Positions 32,206-41,273 are shown, numbered from the stretch's first letter. The stretch: DNA of 59,453 bases from Nitrospirota bacterium (GCA_021791055.1 JAJYXI010000072.1:1-59453), one strand, 5' to 3'. A program made the numbers and translations. The notes: generated from the sequence alone by a model not told the origin.

Positions 32206-33707
32206 GCTATTATGGCGCAATTAATTACTTATACGGCCTTCAGAAATACGGCATAAAACTCGGTCTCGAAAAGACCGGAATGATATTATCGCAATTGGGA
32301 AATCCACAGATGGACTTCCGTTCCATACATGTTGCAGGCACAAACGGCAAGGGGTCTGTTTCTGCGATGACAGCATCCATTCTGATGGCACACGGCTTCA
32401 GGGTCGGCCTGTTCACTTCTCCCCATCTGGTCAGTTTCACAGAAAGGATAAGAATCAATAATGAACGGATTTCTGAATCGGAAGTGGTAAGCCTAACAGA
32501 AGAAATTAAATCTCAAATCTCAAATCTCAAATCTCAAATCCCTGAACCGACATTCTTTGAATTTGTAACTGCGATGGCATTTCTGTATTTCTCGAGAAAT
32601 AATGTTGACTGGGCGGTTATAGAGACAGGCATGGGAGGAAGGCTGGATGCAACCAATGTAATTATACCGGAAGTCTCTGTTATCACAAAGATAAGTTATG
32701 ACCATAGAGAATTCTTGGGAGAAACACTCACAGATATTGCAAATGAAAAGGCAGGGATTATTAAAAAAGGCATTCCTGTTGTCTCTGCAGGTCAGGAAAG
32801 GGAAGCAGAGGAAGTAATTCTTACAGCAACAGGCAAAAACTCCTCTCCTCTTTTTATATATGGGAGAGACTTTTGCGGAACTTTAAAATCATGTGACCTG
32901 CACGGCATTACTTTTGATTACCATGGCCATGAACTCCAAACTCCAGACTCAGAACTCACGAACTTGTTCGTGCCGCTTGCAGGAGAGCACCAGCTTTTCA
33001 ATGCATGTATAGCAACAAAAGCAGCAATGGTCGCACTACAAAGAACGGTGCACGTGGCATGGGACAAGAGCCATAATTTTAAACGAATTAAACGGCTTGA
33101 ACAATGCATGAACAGCAATAATGGTTCAAATCGTTCAAAAAGTTCAATTCCCCCATTACGCATAGACCTTTTGAAAGAGGGTCTTTCCAACACTCGGTGG
33201 CATGGACGGCTCGAAATAGTAAGCGATGATCCCGTTATTATGATTGATGGCGCGCACAACCCCGATGCAGCAAAGGCATTATCTGAATTCGCAAGAAAAC
33301 ATCTTACTGATTACAATATTATCCTCATAATGGGTATAATGGCCGACAAAGACATCCAAGGAATCATGTCACCCCTCCTGCCCGTTGCCTCTGAAGTAAT
33401 ATTCACTGCACCTAATTACGGCAGGGCTGCATCACCGCAAAAACTTGCAGAGATCGCATTACACATGGGTTTTTCTTCAAAGGTTTCAAATTCTGTGAGA
33501 GAGGCTATTGAGATGGCATTGTCAGAGTTTGGAGTTAAGAGTTCAGAGTTAAGAATGAAAAGAGAGAATGTAGATTCTGCAATTGCTAAACTCCAAACTC
33601 TAAACTCTAAACTCATTTTAATCACCGGCTCTTTCTACACCATAGGAGAGGCCAAAGAGATATTAGGCGAAAAGGCTGTTCTCGGCAGCTTGAGGGAAAC
33701 GCTATGA
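32202..33707 (+). CDS. folC: Folylpolyglutamate/dihydrofolate synthase FolC with repeat insertions
   Basis: 501 residues; the family is usually about 420-440. Mur-ligase fold: P-loop HVAGTNGKGSVSAM, GMGGRLDATNVI, SYDHREFLGETL, IAGEKAGI-like IANEKAGIIK, and the C-terminal MIDGAHNPDAAKALSEF. It adds glutamate to folates. The extra length is explained by at least five in-frame short-unit arrays (32511, 32932, 33085-33150, 33524, 33588) that fall in loops, not in catalytic motifs, so the enzyme is probably active. It overlaps accD and lptD by four bases each. Confidence 0.93.
   Translation: MSYYGAINYLYGLQKYGIKLGLEKTGMILSQLGNPQMDFRSIHVAGTNGKGSVSAMTASILMAHGFRVGLFTSPHLVSFTERIRINNERISESEVVSLTEEIKSQISNLKSQIPEPTFFEFVTAMAFLYFSRNNVDWAVIETGMGGRLDATNVIIPEVSVITKISYDHREFLGETLTDIANEKAGIIKKGIPVVSAGQEREAEEVILTATGKNSSPLFIYGRDFCGTLKSCDLHGITFDYHGHELQTPDSELTNLFVPLAGEHQLFNACIATKAAMVALQRTVHVAWDKSHNFKRIKRLEQCMNSNNGSNRSKSSIPPLRIDLLKEGLSNTRWHGRLEIVSDDPVIMIDGAHNPDAAKALSEFARKHLTDYNIILIMGIMADKDIQGIMSPLLPVASEVIFTAPNYGRAASPQKLAEIALHMGFSSKVSNSVREAIEMALSEFGVKSSELRMKRENVDSAIAKLQTLNSKLILITGSFYTIGEAKEILGEKAVLGSLRETL
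32511..32538. repeat. Heptamer array TCTCAAA x4 in folC
   Basis: Four identical 7-bp units TCTCAAA, then TCC. It encodes KSQISNLKSQI between the conserved TEEI helix and PTFFEFVTAMAF. No nearby inverted partner. Confidence 0.9.
32932..32959. repeat. Heptamer array AACTCCA-type x4 in folC
   Basis: AACTCCA, AACTCCA, GACTCAG and AACTCAC follow in strict 7-bp period. They code for ELQTPDSELT in a loop before NLFVPLAGEHQ. Confidence 0.85.
33085..33150. repeat. Inverted nonamer-like repeat (TTGAAC/GTTCAA) in folC
   Basis: CTTGAACAATGCATGAAC is followed by GTTCAAATC, GTTCAAAAA and GTTCAATTC (9-bp period). The two halves are inverted relative to one another. The segment encodes a Ser/Asn-rich stretch (MNSNNGSNRSKSS) that has no place in the FolC fold and lies just before the conserved GLSNTRWHGRLE. 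Confidence 0.65.
33524..33615. repeat. Inverted heptamer array pair in folC
   Basis: AGAGTTT, GGAGTTA, AGAGTTC and AGAGTTA (33524-33551) are followed after 36 bases by AAACTCC, AAACTCT, AAACTCT and AAACTCA (33588-33615). The second array is the reverse complement of the first unit family, so the segment can form a long hairpin. It is read through in frame near the C-terminus of FolC. Confidence 0.88.
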
Positions 33708-35689
33708 AACAGGCGAGAGGCTATAGGCGAGAGACTATAGGGGATTATTTACTGTTTCTCATCTTTATCCTATTGCCTATTACCTATTGCCTCTTGCCTG
33801 CCTCAAGTTGGGCTACCACAATTACAGCAGACCATCTTGAATACTTCAAAGAAGAAGATAAATATGTGGCAACAGGCAATGTAAGAATAGAGGAGAAAGA
33901 TTCCGTATTAAATGCAGATAAGGCTGTCCTCTATCAAAAGACATCTGACGCAGAAGCGATAGGGAATGTTATTTTTGAGGATGCTGAAACATTTATAAAT
34001 ACTGAACGGGCTGAATTAAACCTCGACACCAAGACAGGCAGACTCTACAATGCGGTTATTTTCTTTAAAAAAGGCAACTACTGGGTTAACGGCGAAAATG
34101 TACAAAAGATAAAGGAAGACCACTATTATGCAAACACAGCAACATTCACCACTTGCGATTCAGAGCCGTCTTCAAGCCCTGACTGGTGTTTTAAGGGAAG
34201 CGATGTAGACATAATAGTCGGGAAAAAATTTACTGCAAAAAATGTAACATACAGGGTCAAAGGTCTGCCTATTCTATACTCTCCATATGCATGGGCACCG
34301 GTAAAGGCAGAGCGAGAAACAGGATTTTTATTTCCGGTCATCGGCAATAGCTCAACAAAGGGATTTCAGTTCAGCCCCACATTCTTCTGGGCAATAGATG
34401 AAAGCAAAGATGCAACATTCTATCTTGATTATTACAGCAAAAGGGGAATCGGAACAGGCATCGAGTACAGATACCTCGATTTCAATGACAGAGGCAGGTG
34501 GTATATATATCACCTCAAAGACAGGGAGCTGAAAAAGGACTTCTATGAATTTAAAGGAATGCATGAGCATCAGCTCGGAGACATAAAAGGATATGTGGAT
34601 ATAAACTATGTAAACCATGAAGATTTTTACAAAAAATACGGATATAAAAGGGACCTCAGAATCCAGAGATTCCTCCAGTCGACAGGAGAGATCTCAGCGC
34701 CGCTGCCAAATTCAAGGCTATACCTCCTCGGCCAATACTGGATAGACCTGAAAGAAAGCAATGCCCATGTACCCCAGAGACTGCCTGAATTAGGCTATGT
34801 TGTAAATCCTGTGAACCTCGGCCCTCTTATGTTTATGATGAGTTCAAGTTTTACTAATTTCTCGAGGGAAAAGGAGATAAGGGGGCAGAGGGTTGATATT
34901 AATCCGACACTGTCTTATTCCTTCGGAGAGACAATACCTATATTCCAATCCCTTTCTCTCAGGGAAACGGCTTATAATCTGAAAAATGAGACGCCCTATA
35001 AGTCATCTCCTCACAGGGAGACTTTTGAATACAGGGCAAATGCATTAACAAGATTTATCAAGCATTATGAGTCTTTTACGCATATTATACAACCTTCTGT
35101 TTCTTATACCTTTATCCCTGAAACCCATCAACTCCCGGTTTTCGACTCCACAGAGCTTTTTGACAAGACTTCGGTGGCGAGTTTCTCCATATATAACAAC
35201 CTTGCATTTAAAAACTTCTCATTAGCTGCAACAGTAGGCCAGTCTTTAAATTTCAATGCAGGAGACAGGCCATTATCTCTTACAACATTAAACGCATCCC
35301 TCAGAGGGCCTTTTACCCTGACCTTTGATGCATCATACGACTTTAATAAAGGCAAAACAGAAACCATAAATTCTGGACTCAGCGTAAAGGTAGCGGACAA
35401 GACTACTGTCAGCATTGGAGAAAGATATGCAAGGGCAAGTAAGTTAATGCAGTATACAGCAGGTATCAATTCTGTTCTAACTAAAAGATGGTCTGTAAAT
35501 GCAAACATATGGTATGACGCAAAGGGCGCTGGCTTGAGGGATTCCACACTTAAAACCACTTATACCCAGCAGTGCTGGGCCGTTAACATACTGCTGACAA
35601 GGAAGCCCGGCGATAACATAAGGCCTCCTGAATACAACTTCTTGGTATTTATTGAATTAAAAGGGGTAGGAATACTCAAGGTTCTATGA
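33704..35689 (+). CDS. lptD: LPS-assembly protein LptD
   Basis: 661 residues. After a signal peptide (to about residue 36, LPASSWA) comes an LptA-like beta-jellyroll (ITADHLEYFKEEDKYVATGN, AVLYQKTSDAEAIGNVIFED), then YWVNGENVQKI and TTCDSEPSSSPDWCFKG with two Cys of the disulfide type, and a long beta barrel with alternating residues. It inserts LPS into the outer leaflet with LptE. The signal peptide is encoded by an inverted heptamer array pair (33711-33803). It overlaps folC and truB by four bases each, and fits the LPS operon upstream. Confidence 0.93.
   Translation: MKQARGYRRETIGDYLLFLIFILLPITYCLLPASSWATTITADHLEYFKEEDKYVATGNVRIEEKDSVLNADKAVLYQKTSDAEAIGNVIFEDAETFINTERAELNLDTKTGRLYNAVIFFKKGNYWVNGENVQKIKEDHYYANTATFTTCDSEPSSSPDWCFKGSDVDIIVGKKFTAKNVTYRVKGLPILYSPYAWAPVKAERETGFLFPVIGNSSTKGFQFSPTFFWAIDESKDATFYLDYYSKRGIGTGIEYRYLDFNDRGRWYIYHLKDRELKKDFYEFKGMHEHQLGDIKGYVDINYVNHEDFYKKYGYKRDLRIQRFLQSTGEISAPLPNSRLYLLGQYWIDLKESNAHVPQRLPELGYVVNPVNLGPLMFMMSSSFTNFSREKEIRGQRVDINPTLSYSFGETIPIFQSLSLRETAYNLKNETPYKSSPHRETFEYRANALTRFIKHYESFTHIIQPSVSYTFIPETHQLPVFDSTELFDKTSVASFSIYNNLAFKNFSLAATVGQSLNFNAGDRPLSLTTLNASLRGPFTLTFDASYDFNKGKTETINSGLSVKVADKTTVSIGERYARASKLMQYTAGINSVLTKRWSVNANIWYDAKGAGLRDSTLKTTYTQQCWAVNILLTRKPGDNIRPPEYNFLVFIELKGVGILKVL
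33711..33803. repeat. Inverted heptamer arrays encoding the LptD signal peptide
   Basis: AGGCGAG, AGGCTAT, AGGCGAG, AGACTAT and AGGGGAT (33711-33745), a spacer of about 23 bases, then CCTATTG, CCTATTA, CCTATTG, CCTCTTG and CCTGCCT (33769-33803). The second array is built from the reverse complement of an AGGCAAT-like unit. The first arm codes for the Arg-rich ARGYRRETIG, the second for LPITYCLLPA. Confidence 0.85.
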
Positions 35690-36558
35690 ACATAGTCATA
35701 AACCTTAACAAGGATTTCGGCATTACATCCCACGATGCTGTCACTGCTGTAAAAAAACTTTTTAAAGTAAGGAAGGCCGGTCATGCAGGAACTCTCGACC
35801 CCATCGCAACAGGTGTCCTTCTTGTCTGCCTGAATGAGGCAACAAAAATCTCATCGCTTCTGTCTGATATTGACAAAGAATACATAATGACAGCAAAGCT
35901 CGGAGAAAGCACGGATACTTATGATTCCGAGGGCAAGGTGATAAAAGCAACAACAGATTTCAATATCACCCGGAATGAAATAGAAAATGTGATCCAAAAA
36001 TTTGTCGGTGAGATTGAACAGATACCTCCTATGTATTCGGCAATAAAGGTTTCAGGCAAGCCCCTTTATAAGCTCGCCAGAAAAGGGATTGAGGTGCAAA
36101 GAAAACCGAGGAAGATAAAAATCAACTACATAGAAATATTAAGATTTGCTCCACCTTTTCTCACATTAAAGGTGTCCTGTTCAAAGGGCACATACATACG
36201 CTCATTATGCAATGACATTGGTAACTCCCTCGGTGTTGGCGCACATATGACAGGACTCATCAGAACAAAGATAGGTGAGTTCGATATAGAGAATTCAGCA
36301 AAGATAAGCGAGCTGCCTCATAAAACCGCGTCTTTATGTTCCATAGATGCTGCTTTAAAGCATCTTCCGGAAATAAAATTAGAGGGGGATGATTTAAAAA
36401 GGGCTAAGAATGGGAATCCAATAATCCCCCCCTGCCTCCCTTTAGTAAAGGGGGGTGAGGGGGAATTTGTGAGGTTAAAAGACTCCGAAGGAAAACTCTT
36501 CGGAATTGGAAAAGTTTCGAAAGATTCGATTAAGATAGAGAGGCTGCTTAAACTATGA
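35686..36558 (+). CDS. truB: tRNA pseudouridine(55) synthase TruB
   Basis: 290 residues. GHAGTLDPIATGVLLVCL carries the catalytic Asp; TDTYDSEGKV, IPPMYSAIKVSGKPLYKLAR and SCSKGTYIRSLCNDIG are family motifs. It makes the universal pseudouridine 55 in the T loop. Near the C-terminus an in-frame palindromic repeat (36423-36467) adds IPPCLPLVKGGEGEF. This lies in the PUA-like tail, away from the active site. It overlaps lptD by four bases; purB follows 13 bases later. Confidence 0.96.
   Translation: MNIVINLNKDFGITSHDAVTAVKKLFKVRKAGHAGTLDPIATGVLLVCLNEATKISSLLSDIDKEYIMTAKLGESTDTYDSEGKVIKATTDFNITRNEIENVIQKFVGEIEQIPPMYSAIKVSGKPLYKLARKGIEVQRKPRKIKINYIEILRFAPPFLTLKVSCSKGTYIRSLCNDIGNSLGVGAHMTGLIRTKIGEFDIENSAKISELPHKTASLCSIDAALKHLPEIKLEGDDLKRAKNGNPIIPPCLPLVKGGEGEFVRLKDSEGKLFGIGKVSKDSIKIERLLKL
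36423..36467. repeat. Palindromic AATCCCCC...GGGGGAATT element inside truB
   Basis: The 45-bp segment is an imperfect palindrome (AATCCCCCCCTGCCTCCC-type left arm, TAAAGGGGGGTGAGGGGGAA right arm). The translated sequence PPCLPLVKGGEGEF is of the kind seen when such mobile palindromes insert into genes in frame. A degraded relative may end queF (28637-28680). Confidence 0.75.
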
Positions 36559-36571
36559 ATAGGGAGGCATT

Positions 36572-37870
36572 ATGATACCGAGATATACACGCCCCGAGAT
36601 GGGAAGGCTCTGGGAACCGGAAAATAGATTCCAGAAATGGCTTGATGTGGAGATAGCAGTGTGTGAAGCATGGACTGAATTAGGAGAAATCCCTAAAGAT
36701 GCCCTTAGAGTGATAAAAGAGAAGGCAAGATTTGACATATCAAGAATTGATGAGATCGAAAGGACAGTAAAGCACGATGTAATAGCCTTTCTTACATCTG
36801 TTGCAGAGTTTGTAGGTCCTGAATCGAGGTTCATACACAAAGGGCTGACATCTTCGGATGTGGTTGACACCGCACTTTCTCTTTTGATGAAAGAGGCATC
36901 AGACATTATCATTGATGATATAAAAGAACTCATGGATGTATTAAAGACACAGGCATTTAAATACAAAGACACTCCATGCATCGGCAGGAGTCACGGAGTG
37001 CATGCCGAGCCCATGACATTCGGTCTAAAATTCGCCCTCTGGTATGAGGACGCAAAAAGAGGCCTTAAAAGAATGGAGACAGCTAAAGATGCAATAAGCA
37101 TCGGCAAGCTCTCCGGTGCAGTAGGAACTTTCTCGAATATCCCGACAGAACTTGAAGACATGATATGCAAAAAGCTCGGGCTAAAGGCCGAGCCTGTAGC
37201 AACGCAGGTTATACAGAGGGACAGACATGCGGAATACATGACTGCCCTTGCTCTAATTGCTGCATGCATCGAAAAGATTGCTGTTGAAATAAGACATCTC
37301 CAGAGGACAGAGGTCCTCGAGGCAGAAGAGCCATTCAGTGTCGGACAAAAGGGCTCCTCTGCCATGCCGCACAAAAGGAATCCTGTTGGATGCGAAAACC
37401 TTTCAGGCCTTGCAAGGATTGTCAGATCAAATGCAATGGCTGCCTTGGAAAACATAGCGCTCTGGCATGAAAGGGATATATCCCACTCCTCTGTTGAAAG
37501 GGTGATAATCCCTGACAGTGCGATACTCGTTGATTACATGCTGAACAGATTAAAGGGAATACTTAAAGACATGCATGTTTATCCCGAAAAGATGAGGTCA
37601 AATATGGACAGAAGCTACGGCCTCTATAATTCCCAGAGGGTCATGCTCGCACTTACGGAAAAGGGCATAACCCGGGAAGATGCATATGCAATGGTGCAGA
37701 GAAACGCAATGGAGAGTTGGAAACAGGGTATAAGCTTTATGAAACTCCTCCAGAAAGACAGCGAAATAACGAAATATCTTTCACACCAAGAAATAGAGGA
37801 AATCTTTGATCTGCAATATTATCTGAGGAATATAGATTATATATTCAACAGGGTATTCAATGAAGGCTGA
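36572..37870 (+). CDS. purB: Adenylosuccinate lyase PurB
   Basis: 432 residues, helical fumarase/aspartase family. Two steps of purine synthesis. RFIHKGLTSSDVVDTALS carries conserved T-S-S-D, IGRSHGVHAEP the general acid His, and the signature loop is GSSAMPHKRNPVGCENLSGL with catalytic Ser. ATG at 36572 follows GGGAGG. It ends the operon that starts at trpB; the convergent kinase gene ends 5 bases away. Confidence 0.97.
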   Translation: MIPRYTRPEMGRLWEPENRFQKWLDVEIAVCEAWTELGEIPKDALRVIKEKARFDISRIDEIERTVKHDVIAFLTSVAEFVGPESRFIHKGLTSSDVVDTALSLLMKEASDIIIDDIKELMDVLKTQAFKYKDTPCIGRSHGVHAEPMTFGLKFALWYEDAKRGLKRMETAKDAISIGKLSGAVGTFSNIPTELEDMICKKLGLKAEPVATQVIQRDRHAEYMTALALIAACIEKIAVEIRHLQRTEVLEAEEPFSVGQKGSSAMPHKRNPVGCENLSGLARIVRSNAMAALENIALWHERDISHSSVERVIIPDSAILVDYMLNRLKGILKDMHVYPEKMRSNMDRSYGLYNSQRVMLALTEKGITREDAYAMVQRNAMESWKQGISFMKLLQKDSEITKYLSHQEIEEIFDLQYYLRNIDYIFNRVFNEG

Positions 37871-37874
37871 TGCA

Positions 37875-39812
37875 TCATTGTCGGAATAATCTCGTAGAAG
37901 CAGGCAGGTAGATGTAGAAGGTCGCTCCGGCTCCTTCTTCTGATGAGACTGTGATATGTCCATCGTGGTTTTTGATTATGGAATAGCATATTGCAAGACC
38001 AAGTCCTGTGCCTTTCCTGTTCCCTCTTTGCTTTGTAGTGAAATAGGGATCGAATACCTTCTGCAGATCTTTCCTCGATATTCCTTGGCCTTGGTCTTCT
38101 ATGGATACTTTTATATACCTTCCCTCTTTTAGAGGGAGGCTGTCCTTTTGAGTGGTATTGATATTTTCGGCGCGAATCTTGATTATGCCGCCCTTGGGCA
38201 TTGCTTCTTTTGCGTTTATTACCAGATTATGAAATACGCGGTTCATCTGCCCCTTATCAACCTCTACAGGCCAGAGGTCATCGGGGATTGAGATCTCGCA
38301 AGTTGCATTAAAATCAGTCGGCATAAGGCCTGCAGCATCTTTTATGATTTCTGTAATAGAAGTTGTTTTTCTCACCGGCTCACCGATTTTTGCAAATGTG
38401 AAAAGCTGTTGGGTTAAATCCTTTGCCAGTCTCGATGCCTTTTCGGCCATAGTAAGGCTTTCGAACACCTTATCTTCCGGCTTCACGAGAGATTTCGACA
38501 GTGAAATGCAATTCAGGATACCTGTGAGTAAATTATTGAAGTCATGTGCAATACCTCCTGCAAGGACACCGATAGATTCGAGCTTCTGCGCCTTCAAAAG
38601 CTCTTCTCCCAGTTTCTTGTGTTCGGTAATATCCCGTGCCATTAACACAAACCCTGCGAGATTATTATTGCTGTCAAGTATGCCTGAGACTGTTGACTCA
38701 ATGAACCGAATGCCTCCTTCTTTCTTATATTCAAAGGTATATTTATATGAGCCATCCTTTTCTATTGTCTCTACGGCTTTCTCAAAAAGAAGTGGATCAA
38801 CATTTTTCCCTGTATGGACATCCATGACTGTGCGGCCAATCACCTTGTCTGCTTTATATCCGAATATCTTTTCAGCCACAGGGTTGTAATACACGATACG
38901 GAAATCACGGTCTATGGCAACAATAGCCATATCCGTTGAGGAGCGCAGTATGTTTTCGAGGACCACCTTCTCGCTGAGCATTTTTCTGGTCTCCTGCAGC
39001 GCCTCTTCTTTACCCCGTATAATCTCCTTCAGAAACTCTATATACCTCTCTTCAATCCTCTTTATGATATCGGACTGTGTAATAAGGCCTGCTATTCTGC
39101 CTTCCTTGTCCACTACCACTAATCTCCTAATCTTTTCCTTGTTCATAATCCTGGCAGCCTCATGAACCGGAACATTTGAGGGAATAGTCCTGACGGGATG
39201 TGCCATAACCTCTCCAACCATTAAATTCTCTATATCAATGCCTCCCCTGAACAGACGCACCACATCACGCTCGGTTAATATGCCGACAGGATACCTGTCT
39301 TTTTCTACAACTATGCAGCTTATGGAATACTCTGCCATCCTTGATATAGCATCCCTGAGCATAAATTCTTTTCCAGCAGTCACCACAGTCTTTGTCATTA
39401 TTTTGGATATATTTTTGACTTCGACAAAATACTCCACGCCAAGATTCTTCATTATATCCGATTGGGTAATTACTCCGGCGAGGTCTCCATCAGAGTCAAT
39501 GATAACAAGATGTCTTATCCTATTTGTTTCGAGTAAACTGTATGCCTCGTAGATGTTGGTGTCGATATTTGCCTTGATAAGCTGCCTGCTCATCAATTCT
39601 TTTATTTCAAGGCTGTCCAGATGATTTTGGCGGTGTACGGCCATGACAAAGTCGCGCTCGGTAAAAATACCGACAGGTTTATTGTGCCGGGCAACTACAA
39701 GGCAGCTTATTCTATTCCTCTCCATTAGAGAGACCGCCTCTGAAACAGGAGTCTCAGGAGAGACAGAAATAACCTTAGATGTGAAAATTTTTCTGAGGGA
39801 TATCCCTTTCAT
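37875..39812 (-). CDS. Hybrid-input histidine kinase with four CBS domains and PAS
   Basis: 645 residues, soluble. Two CBS pairs (about 1-125 and 130-255; repeats of VGIFTERD, GVITQSD, VGILTERD, GLITQSD) form two Bateman modules that normally bind adenine nucleotides. A coiled coil follows, then PAS (about 285-400, IVAIDRDFRIVYYNPVAEKI) and HisKA with phospho-His in LAGGIAHDFNNLLTGI. The HATPase has NLVINAKEAMP, IEDQGQGIS and [14 protein letters not shown]. It is the ntrB-like AHDFNNLL type. No response regulator or receiver is adjacent, so its partner is elsewhere. It probably couples nucleotide or energy state to transcription (inference). Confidence 0.92.
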   Translation of the reverse strand: MKGISLRKIFTSKVISVSPETPVSEAVSLMERNRISCLVVARHNKPVGIFTERDFVMAVHRQNHLDSLEIKELMSRQLIKANIDTNIYEAYSLLETNRIRHLVIIDSDGDLAGVITQSDIMKNLGVEYFVEVKNISKIMTKTVVTAGKEFMLRDAISRMAEYSISCIVVEKDRYPVGILTERDVVRLFRGGIDIENLMVGEVMAHPVRTIPSNVPVHEAARIMNKEKIRRLVVVDKEGRIAGLITQSDIIKRIEERYIEFLKEIIRGKEEALQETRKMLSEKVVLENILRSSTDMAIVAIDRDFRIVYYNPVAEKIFGYKADKVIGRTVMDVHTGKNVDPLLFEKAVETIEKDGSYKYTFEYKKEGGIRFIESTVSGILDSNNNLAGFVLMARDITEHKKLGEELLKAQKLESIGVLAGGIAHDFNNLLTGILNCISLSKSLVKPEDKVFESLTMAEKASRLAKDLTQQLFTFAKIGEPVRKTTSITEIIKDAAGLMPTDFNATCEISIPDDLWPVEVDKGQMNRVFHNLVINAKEAMPKGGIIKIRAENINTTQKDSLPLKEGRYIKVSIEDQGQGISRKDLQKVFDPYFTTKQRGNRKGTGLGLAICYSIIKNHDGHITVSSEEGAGATFYIYLPASTRLFRQ

Positions 39813-39931
39813 CCTTAATCTCTATCCATAATCTATATCATTCATAGCCATTATATCAAATATTATTTAAAGCTATCAGACAATCATCTTTACTTTTTAT
39901 TAGCTTTTTCTGTATCCTTAAAAATCTTGAT

Positions 39932-40588
39932 ATGATTGATTTACACACCCACAGTATATTCAGCGATGGAGAACTCATCCCTGCAGAGCTCGCAAGAAGA
40001 GCCTATGCAATGGGATACAAGGCCGTTGCAATTACAGACCATATGGATCAATCAAACATCGACCTGATAATTCCGAGGATTGCCAAAGCAGTCGATGCAT
40101 TGAAATCCCATGTCTCTATCGAGATAATTCCGGGTGCAGAAATAACCCATGTGCCTCCATCATTAATACCCGACATTGTAAGGGAGGCAAGAAGGCTTGG
40201 CGCCAAGATTGTGGTTGTCCATGGAGAATCCATTGTGGAACCGGTTGCAGAAGGCACCAACAGGGCTGCCATTGAGGCAGGAGCAGATATACTTGCCCAT
40301 CCCGGGCTGATAACCAATGAGGATCTCTTGTTCGCAAAAGAAAAGGGGGTAACACTTGAAATAACCGCAAGAAAAGGGCACAGCCTCTCCAATGGTCATG
40401 TGGCAAGGCAGGCATTGAACTTAGGCGTCCACTTGACGATAAATACCGATGCGCATGCGCCATCAGATCTCATTACAAAAGACTTTGCAAGGCAGATACT
40501 CTTATCTGCAGGCATTGAAGATAAAGCAGTACACTCTATATTCGAGCATTCAGAGGAACTCGTAAGAAGAGCACTGGGAGGTGGATAG
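39932..40588 (+). CDS. PHP-domain histidinol-phosphatase-like hydrolase
   Basis: 218 residues. The PHP metal ligands appear as MIDLHTHSIFSDGELIP, AITDHMDQSN, IPGAEITHVPP, VVHGES, ILAHPGL and TINTDAHAPSDL. The length and motif order fit the short PHP phosphatases annotated as histidinol phosphatase-like; the substrate is unproven. It lies head-to-head with the CBS kinase across 119 bases of A/T-rich DNA and is followed without a gap by the TPR gene. Confidence 0.88.
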   Translation: MIDLHTHSIFSDGELIPAELARRAYAMGYKAVAITDHMDQSNIDLIIPRIAKAVDALKSHVSIEIIPGAEITHVPPSLIPDIVREARRLGAKIVVVHGESIVEPVAEGTNRAAIEAGADILAHPGLITNEDLLFAKEKGVTLEITARKGHSLSNGHVARQALNLGVHLTINTDAHAPSDLITKDFARQILLSAGIEDKAVHSIFEHSEELVRRALGGG

Positions 40589-41272
40589 ATGCCGAAGGCG
40601 ATAAAGAAACGCTCAGAAAAAAGAATTGCAGCAGAGCCTGACATCAAAGAAACGGTAGTAGACATAAAAGAGAGACTAAAGGGAAAACAGCGCACCTTGG
40701 TATATGCTGCAACTGCTTTTGTTGTCATGATGTTGTCCATTGTTGTTTTCACTGTATACAAGAAGACATCTTCGAGCAGGGCATTGGAACTGGAACTCGA
40801 AGGCTACAAATTATTTCATGGAGATTACCAGGCCCGGATGATCCCCCCTGTAGAAAGATATAAAAAGGCGCTGGAAATGTTCAAAAAATCCTATGTAACC
40901 AAGAAAAGAGCTGATGTCCTTCTGTATATTGCAAACTGCCATTACGAATTGGGGAATTATGACGAAGCCGTTAAGACACTTAAGGAGCTTAACAGCCAAT
41001 TCTCAGACCCCAAGATTATTTCCCTGTCTTATTACAAGATGGCAATGGCATATGAAAGAAAAGGCGATACGGATAATGCCATCAGTGCGCTGAAAAGTCT
41101 TCTCAGTATTAAAGACAGCGCCCTTCAGGATATGGCATTGCTGGAGACCGGAAAAATTCTGGAACTGTCCGGGAAAGCCGAAGAGGCTAAAACCAAATAT
41201 AGAGAACTCATCAATAAATTCCCGAAATCAGGTCTATCAAATGAGGCAAGAGCGAGGCTGGGAGAGAAATAA
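40589..41272 (+). CDS. Single-pass membrane TPR protein (YfgM-like)
   Basis: 227 residues. A basic cytoplasmic N-terminus (1-33), one membrane helix (about 36-56, VYAATAFVVMMLSIVVFTVY) and a periplasmic tail with three or four TPR units (ADVLLYIANCHYELGNYDEA, KMAMAYERKGDTDNAISAL, ETGKILELSGKAEEAKTKYR). This topology matches YfgM-type chaperone adaptors. The start abuts the PHP stop. It ends 1 base from the convergent transglycosylase gene. Confidence 0.83.
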   Translation: MPKAIKKRSEKRIAAEPDIKETVVDIKERLKGKQRTLVYAATAFVVMMLSIVVFTVYKKTSSSRALELELEGYKLFHGDYQARMIPPVERYKKALEMFKKSYVTKKRADVLLYIANCHYELGNYDEAVKTLKELNSQFSDPKIISLSYYKMAMAYERKGDTDNAISALKSLLSIKDSALQDMALLETGKILELSGKAEEAKTKYRELINKFPKSGLSNEARARLGEK

Positions 41273-41273
41273 A

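Noticed and set aside
33085-33150. T-loop-like GGTTCAAATC as part of a tRNA gene
   Set aside because: No cloverleaf can be made around it; the motif is one of the tandem GTTCAA units in folC. I found no tRNA or rRNA gene in the window.
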